NCBI GenBank assembly: GCA_020637675.1
Contig: JACKKD010000003.1
Coordinates: 62,001-126,000 of the forward strand
From: Paracoccaceae bacterium
Lineage (GTDB): Bacteria; Pseudomonadota; Alphaproteobacteria; Rhodobacterales; Rhodobacteraceae
Direction of reading: 5' to 3'
Length of the DNA: 64,000 nucleotides
The notes under the pieces were generated by a model. That model searched no databases, was not told the DNA's origin, and worked only from the letters and a program-made list of their open reading frames with translations. This document shows, one piece after another, positions 59,731 to 64,000 of this stretch (its first letter is position 1; the number at the start of each line of letters is the position of its first letter). Position numbers and translations under genes: made by a program.

Positions 59731-59860
59731 CGCGGCGACGACACAGTGCCCTGCCAAGGCCCCAATGCGCCCGTTTGTCCGCTGGACGACCCCGCCATTG
59801 GCGGCTAATAACCGCCTCTGAAGGCTGCGGGCGACTGCGGCCCCGTTTTCGCAGGCCGTG

Positions 59861-59875
59861 CTTCGGCCAGAGAAA
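59861..59875 (+). other. Stem-loop in the petA leader
   Basis: GGCCG-TGCTT-CGGCC (59861-59875) lies just before the ribosome site GAGAAAGGGAG of petA, in the 158-bp gap after the LysE gene. No clear promoter is visible in that gap. Confidence 0.3.
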
Positions 59876-59888
59876 GGGAGAAAGGCAC

Positions 59889-60455
59889 GTGTCCCACGCA
59901 GAAGATCACGCAGGCAGCCGGAGGGATTTCCTCTACTATGCGACGGCCGGGGCCGGCACTGTCGCCACCGGCGCCGCCGTCTGGACGCTGGTCGATCAGA
60001 TGAACCCCTCGGCCGATGTTCAGGCACTTTCGTCGATCTTCGTCGATATATCGGGCGTCGAGGTCGGGACGCAGCTGACCGTCAAATGGCGCGGCAAGCC
60101 GGTCTTCATCCGCCGCCGCACGCAGGAAGAAATCGACGCCGCCCGGGCTGTCTCGCTTGACGATCCGACGATCGTGGACCGCAACTCGGAGAACGCCAAC
60201 AAGCCGGGCACCGATGCCGCCGACGAGAACCGCGCGCTCGACGAAGCGGGCGAGTGGCTGGTGATGATGGGCGTCTGCACGCACCTCGGTTGTGTGCCGC
60301 TCGGCAACGGGGCGGGCGATTTCGGCGGCTGGTTCTGCCCCTGCCATGGCTCGCACTACGATACCTCGGGCCGCATCCGCAAAGGTCCGGCGCCGCGCAA
60401 CCTCGACATTCCGATCGTCGCCTTCACCGACGACACCACGATCAAACTCGGCTGA
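59889..60455 (+). CDS. petA: Ubiquinol-cytochrome c reductase iron-sulfur subunit
   Basis: Rieske protein of the cytochrome bc1 complex, 188 residues. A Tat-type signal anchor (SRRDFLYYATAGAGTVATGA; Arg11-Arg12) is retained as the membrane anchor. The cluster ligands are Cys130, His132, Cys150 and His153, with the disulfide pair Cys135/Cys152 (CTHLGC and CPCHGSHYD). GTG 59889 is chosen for the Tat motif. It is first in petABC and takes electrons from ubiquinol to cytochrome c1. Confidence 0.95.
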   Translation: MSHAEDHAGSRRDFLYYATAGAGTVATGAAVWTLVDQMNPSADVQALSSIFVDISGVEVGTQLTVKWRGKPVFIRRRTQEEIDAARAVSLDDPTIVDRNSENANKPGTDAADENRALDEAGEWLVMMGVCTHLGCVPLGNGAGDFGGWFCPCHGSHYDTSGRIRKGPAPRNLDIPIVAFTDDTTIKLG

Positions 60456-60467
60456 GGGGGCTGATCC

Positions 60468-61790
60468 ATGTCCGGTATTCCGCACGACCACTACGAGCCG
60501 AAGACGGGGTTCGAGCAGTGGCTTCACCGTCGCCTGCCGATCGTCGCGCTTGCTTATGACACGCTGATGATCCCGACGCCCAGGAACCTGAACTGGTGGT
60601 GGATCTGGGGCATCGTCCTTGCCTTCTGCCTCGTCCTCCAGATCGCAACCGGCATCGTCCTCGCGATGCACTATACGCCGCATGTGGACATGGCCTTCGC
60701 ATCGGTCGAGCACATCATGCGTGACGTGAACGGCGGCCATCTCCTGCGCTACCTGCACGCCAACGGCGCATCGCTCTTCTTCCTTGCGGTCTATATCCAC
60801 ATGTTCCGCGGCCTCTTCTACGGCTCCTACAAGGCCCCGCGCGAGGTGACCTGGCTTGTCGGCATGATCATCTATCTTTGCATGATGGGCACCGCCTTCA
60901 TGGGCTACGTCCTGCCCTGGGGCCAGATGTCGTTCTGGGGCGCCACGGTGATCACCGGCCTCTTCGGCGCGATCCCGGGCATCGGCGCGCCGATCCAGAC
61001 CTGGCTTCTCGGCGGCCCGGCGGTGGACAACGCCACGCTGAACCGCTTCTTCTCGCTGCACTACCTCCTGCCCTTCGTGATCGCGGCGCTGGTCGCGGTC
61101 CACATCTGGGCCTTCCACACCACCGGCAACAACAACCCGACCGGCGTGGAAGTGCGGCGCGCCTCCAAGTCCGAAGCCGAGAAGGACACGCTGCCGTTCT
61201 GGCCCTACTTCGTGATCAAGGACCTCTTCGCGCTGTCCTTGATCCTCGTGGTGTTCTTCGCGGTGGTGGGCTTCATGCCCAACTACCTCGGCCACCCCGA
61301 CAACTATACCGAGGCAAACCCGCTGGTGACGCCCGCGCATATCGTGCCGGAATGGTACTTCCTGCCCTTCTACGCGATCCTGCGCGCCTTCACCTCCGAC
61401 GTCTGGATCGTCATGCTGGCGAACTGGGTGACCTTCGGCATCGTCGACGCCAAGTTCTTCGGGGTCATCGCGATGTTCGGCTCGATCATCGTCATGGCAC
61501 TGGTGCCATGGCTCGACACGTCGAACGTGCGTTCGGGCCAGTACCGGCCGATGTTCCGCTGGTGGTTCTACCTTCTCGTCATCGACTTCGTCGTGCTGAT
61601 GTGGTGCGGCTCCCAGCCGGCCGAACCGCCCTACTCGATCATCTCGCTGATCGGCGCCGCCTACTGGTTCGCCTACTTCCTGGTGATTCTGCCGATCCTC
61701 GGCGTCATCGAGAAGCCGACGACGCCCCCCGCGACGATCGAGGACGACTTCAACGCGCACTACGGCGCCAAGACCCATCCGGCCGAGTAA
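60468..61790 (+). CDS. petB: Cytochrome b of the bc1 complex
   Basis: A 440-residue membrane subunit with eight helices and two haems b. Haem-ligand helices show RYLHANGASLFFLAVYIHMFRG and LPFVIAALVAVHIWAFH. The quinol site has the PEWY motif in IVPEWYFLPFYAILRAF, and the Qo helix WGQMSFWGATVITGLF is canonical. The C-terminal tail and loop lengths fit Rhodobacter-type cytochrome b. It is separated from petA by 12 bp. Confidence 0.97.
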   Translation: MSGIPHDHYEPKTGFEQWLHRRLPIVALAYDTLMIPTPRNLNWWWIWGIVLAFCLVLQIATGIVLAMHYTPHVDMAFASVEHIMRDVNGGHLLRYLHANGASLFFLAVYIHMFRGLFYGSYKAPREVTWLVGMIIYLCMMGTAFMGYVLPWGQMSFWGATVITGLFGAIPGIGAPIQTWLLGGPAVDNATLNRFFSLHYLLPFVIAALVAVHIWAFHTTGNNNPTGVEVRRASKSEAEKDTLPFWPYFVIKDLFALSLILVVFFAVVGFMPNYLGHPDNYTEANPLVTPAHIVPEWYFLPFYAILRAFTSDVWIVMLANWVTFGIVDAKFFGVIAMFGSIIVMALVPWLDTSNVRSGQYRPMFRWWFYLLVIDFVVLMWCGSQPAEPPYSIISLIGAAYWFAYFLVILPILGVIEKPTTPPATIEDDFNAHYGAKTHPAE

Positions 61791-61808
61791 CGGAAAGGAC
61801 CGATCGAG

Positions 61809-62597
61809 ATGCTGAAGAGAATCGCAATCACGGCCGCTTCCGTCCTGGCGCTGTCCACCGGCGCCTTCGCGGCCGGCACGGGCGAGCAACACATCGAGGA
61901 CATCGCCTTCTCGTTCGAGGGGCCGTTCGGCACCTATGACGAGCACCAGCTCCAGCGCGGCCTGCAGGTCTACACCGAGGTCTGCATGGCCTGCCACGGG
62001 CTGCGCTATGTCCCGATCCGCACGCTCGCGGACGAGGGCGGTCCGAACCTGCCGGAGGACCAGGTGCGGGCCTATGCCAAGCAGTTCACCATCACCGACA
62101 AGGAGACGGGCGAAGACCGCGAGGGCAGGGAAACCGACAACTTCCCGCGCAACCTCGATGCCGGCGCGCCGGACCTTTCACTGATGGCGAAGGCCCGCGC
62201 CGGGTTCCACGGGCCCTACGGGCTCGGCATCAACCAGTTCTTCCGCGGCATCGGCGGGCCGGAATACATCCACGCCATCCTGACGGACTACACCGAGGAA
62301 ACCAAGGACGAGGCCGGTTCGACCTTCTACGAGAACCACGCCTTCTCGACAGGCTGGATTGCCATGCCACCGCCGCTCTCGGACGATCTGGTGACCTATG
62401 CAGACGGCACGCCCGCCACGGTGGACCAGATGGCGAAGGATGTCAGCGCCTTCCTGATGTGGGCCGCTGAGCCGAAGATGATGGAGCGCAAGCGCGCGGG
62501 CTTCGTCGCGGTGCTGTTCCTCGGCCTCCTGACGGTGCTTCTCTACCTCACCAACAAGCGGCTCTGGGCGCCCATCAAGGGCAAGAAGACCGTCTGA
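61809..62597 (+). CDS. petC: Cytochrome c1
   Basis: A 262-residue periplasmic cytochrome with a signal peptide (LKRIAITAASVLALSTGAFA), covalent haem motif CMACH (59-63), RYVPIRTLADEG, and PYGLGINQFFRGIGGPEYIHAIL. FSTGWIAMPPPLSDDLVTY carries the axial Met. The C-terminal anchor helix is RAGFVAVLFLGLLTVLLYLT. It passes electrons from the Rieske protein to cytochrome c. A strong terminator follows. Confidence 0.96.
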   Translation: MLKRIAITAASVLALSTGAFAAGTGEQHIEDIAFSFEGPFGTYDEHQLQRGLQVYTEVCMACHGLRYVPIRTLADEGGPNLPEDQVRAYAKQFTITDKETGEDREGRETDNFPRNLDAGAPDLSLMAKARAGFHGPYGLGINQFFRGIGGPEYIHAILTDYTEETKDEAGSTFYENHAFSTGWIAMPPPLSDDLVTYADGTPATVDQMAKDVSAFLMWAAEPKMMERKRAGFVAVLFLGLLTVLLYLTNKRLWAPIKGKKTV

Positions 62598-62622
62598 GTC
62601 AGGCTCCCTGACCGGGAATGCG

Positions 62623-62654
62623 AAACGCGCCCCCCTTGGGGCGCGTTTTCTTTT
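62623..62654 (+). terminator. Rho-independent terminator of petABC
   Basis: AAACGCGCCCC (62623-62633) and GGGGCGCGTTT (62638-62648) form an 11-bp stem with a CCTT loop, followed by TCTTTT. It closes the bc1 operon before the convergent dnaJ gene; the remaining ~110 bp hold nothing recognisable. Confidence 0.93.
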
Positions 62655-62766
62655 GCGACGATCGATGCCGAGCTTCAGGCTGCCGCGGGTCCCGCTGCCG
62701 GACCTGCGCTTGCGCTCCGGGCGTTCGTTCCCGCAACCGCTCCACTGGAGCGAATACAGACGGCGC

Positions 62767-63927
62767 TCACCCCTTCATCCCGTCCCAGAAGTTGCGGACC
62801 TTGGAGAAGAAGCTCGAACCTTCCGGGTTGTTGTCCTCGCTCAGCCGCTCGAACTCCTTCAGAAGCTCGCGCTGCTTCGACGTAAGGTTCACCGGCGTCT
62901 CCACCGCGACCTCGATCAGCATGTCGCCGATCCCGCCACCTCTGAGCGCGGGAATCCCCTTGCCCCTCAGCCGCATCTGCTTGCCCGTCTGGGTGCCCGC
63001 AGGAACCTTCACGCGGCTGCGGCCGCCGTCGATCGTCGGCACCTCCACTTCGCCACCCAGCGCGGCCACGATCATCGCGACCGGCACACGGCAGTAGAGG
63101 TTCACCCCGTCGCGCTGGAAAAGCGCGTGCTCGCGGACCTCGATGAAGATGTAGAGATCGCCCGCCGGCCCACCGCGCAGCCCCGCTTCGCCCTCGCCGG
63201 CAAGTCGGATTCGCGTACCCGTCTCCACGCCGGCCGGAATGTTCACCGAAAGCTGGCGCTCTTTCTCCAGCCTGCCGGCGCCGTGGCAGGACTTGCAGGG
63301 ATTCTTGATCGTCTGGCCGGCGCCGCCACAGGTCGGGCAGGTGCGTTCGACCGTGAAGAAACCCTGGCTCGCCCTGACCTTGCCCATGCCAGAACAGGTC
63401 GGGCAGGTCTGCGGCTCTGCCCCGCCTTCCGCGCCGGTGCCGCTGCAGGCCGTGCAGGCGATCGAGGTCGGTACGCTGATGGATTTCTGGACACCCGCGT
63501 AGGCCTCCTCCAGCGTGACACGCAGGTTATAGCGCAGGTCGGATCCGCGCTGCGCGCGGGACCGTCCGCCTCCGCCCCCGGCGCGCCCGCCCATGAAATC
63601 GCCGAAGAGGTCCTCGAACACGTCCGAGAACGCGCTCGCGAAATCGCCCTGGCCATAGCCACCGCGCGGGCCACCGCGCGGACCGCCACCGCCCATGCCG
63701 CCCTCGAAGGCCGCATGGCCGAAGCGGTCGTAGGCCGCCTTCTTCTGTTCGTCCTTCAGGCAGTCGTAGGCCTCGTTCACCTCCTTGAACTGGGCCTCGG
63801 CCTCCGGATTGTCCTTGTTGCGATCGGGGTGAAGCTCCTTGGCCTTGCCGCGGTAGGCCTTCTTGATCTCGTCGGCGGAAGCCCCGCGGGAGACGCCCAG
63901 AACGTCATAGTAGTCGCGTTTCGCCAT
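62767..63927 (-). CDS. dnaJ: Chaperone protein DnaJ
   Basis: Co-chaperone of DnaK, 386 residues. The J-domain has the HPD motif (ELHPDRNKD), then a Gly/Phe-rich linker (GGGGPRGGPRGGYGQGDF). The zinc domain has four CxxCxGxG repeats (CTACSGTG, CPTCSGMG, CPTCGGAG, CKSCHGAG), followed by the C-terminal substrate domains. It is transcribed leftward from an ATG at 63927; dnaK would be expected just beyond the right edge. Confidence 0.97.
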   Translation of the reverse strand: MAKRDYYDVLGVSRGASADEIKKAYRGKAKELHPDRNKDNPEAEAQFKEVNEAYDCLKDEQKKAAYDRFGHAAFEGGMGGGGPRGGPRGGYGQGDFASAFSDVFEDLFGDFMGGRAGGGGGRSRAQRGSDLRYNLRVTLEEAYAGVQKSISVPTSIACTACSGTGAEGGAEPQTCPTCSGMGKVRASQGFFTVERTCPTCGGAGQTIKNPCKSCHGAGRLEKERQLSVNIPAGVETGTRIRLAGEGEAGLRGGPAGDLYIFIEVREHALFQRDGVNLYCRVPVAMIVAALGGEVEVPTIDGGRSRVKVPAGTQTGKQMRLRGKGIPALRGGGIGDMLIEVAVETPVNLTSKQRELLKEFERLSEDNNPEGSSFFSKVRNFWDGMKG

Positions 63928-63952
63928 CTGCTGCCCCTTCGGGGGAACGCGC

Positions 63953-63983
63953 GGGCCGGCCCGACCCCAGGTCGGGCCGGCCC
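63953..63983. terminator. Long GC hairpin upstream of dnaJ
   Basis: GGGCCGGCCCGACC (63953-63966) and GGTCGGGCCGGCCC (63970-63983) form a perfect 14-bp stem with a 3-base loop. On the minus strand it lies 25 bp before dnaJ, where a dnaK gene would end, and probably reduces read-through into dnaJ. No T-run on that side. Confidence 0.55.
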
Positions 63984-64000
63984 CTTGGTTCCGGTCGCGT

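Noticed and set aside
59805..61997. 730-codon minus-strand frame opposite petABC
   Set aside because: Complementary to canonical bc1 genes; composition is that of a reverse-strand shadow.

Overview
The window is GC-rich and almost fully coding, with no stretch over about 200 bp lacking a gene or a recognisable intergenic element. It looks like a chromosomal segment of an alphaproteobacterium of the Rhodobacteraceae/Paracoccaceae type. Evidence: the order miaB - phoH - ybeY - corC-like - lnt - metK - trmB, a SAM/SAH-type riboswitch in front of metK (a class known mainly from Rhodobacterales), a three-gene cytochrome bc1 operon, CP4-like EPSP synthase, the 41-residue form of ribosomal protein L36, and many Rieske, LysR and ABC-transport genes. 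I see no insertion sequence, prophage, CRISPR array or rRNA. The genus cannot be fixed from what I can see.

Layout. 1-2.4 kb: a cut-off glycosyltransferase-like gene and a LysR regulator, divergent from a small cupin. 2.4-16.7 kb: housekeeping genes (miaB, an OmpA-like protein and a lipoprotein sharing a module, phoH, ybeY, corC-like, lnt, riboswitch-metK, secreted ClpP-fold protein, trmB, aroA, dinB, EamA, N-formylglutamate amidohydrolase-like, tRNA-Val, rpmJ). 16.8-27.4 kb, minus strand: a caspase-fold protein lacking its catalytic cysteine, then a branched-chain-type ABC importer enclosed by two CoA ligases. 27.6-30.2 kb: a hybrid histidine kinase and response regulator, divergent from that operon. 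30.3-35.6 kb: a histidine-phosphatase relative, a saccharopine dehydrogenase, and an iron/siderophore-type ABC importer behind a DUF2946-like gene.

35.6-45.1 kb: a class V aminotransferase and LysR regulator, then glutaryl-CoA dehydrogenase, an alpha-beta fused 2-oxoacid dehydrogenase E1, a FabD-like acyltransferase, an ALDH7-type aldehyde dehydrogenase and a lysine-6-dehydrogenase-like protein. With the saccharopine dehydrogenase at 30.9 kb these suggest lysine breakdown through aminoadipate semialdehyde to glutaryl-CoA. 45.3-48.4 kb: a cysteine synthase, a FAD amino-acid oxidase/dehydrogenase and a BetI-like TetR regulator.

48.5-58.1 kb is the most unusual part: one plus-strand run of nine genes divergent from the BetI-like repressor, with two palindromic operator candidates in between. 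It encodes a class III aminotransferase, two Rieske oxygenases with Glu at the bridging position (as in carnitine/betaine monooxygenases), a four-gene polyamine-type ABC importer, a cupin with the metal-ligand pattern of DMSP lyases, and a phosphoethanolamine-methyltransferase-like enzyme. I infer a catabolic or interconversion system for a methylated onium or polyamine-like compound. The substrate is unknown and no reductase partner lies in the operon. 58.2-64 kb: a small protein, a glutathione transferase, a LysE-type exporter, petABC with a strong terminator, and dnaJ on the opposite strand at the right edge.
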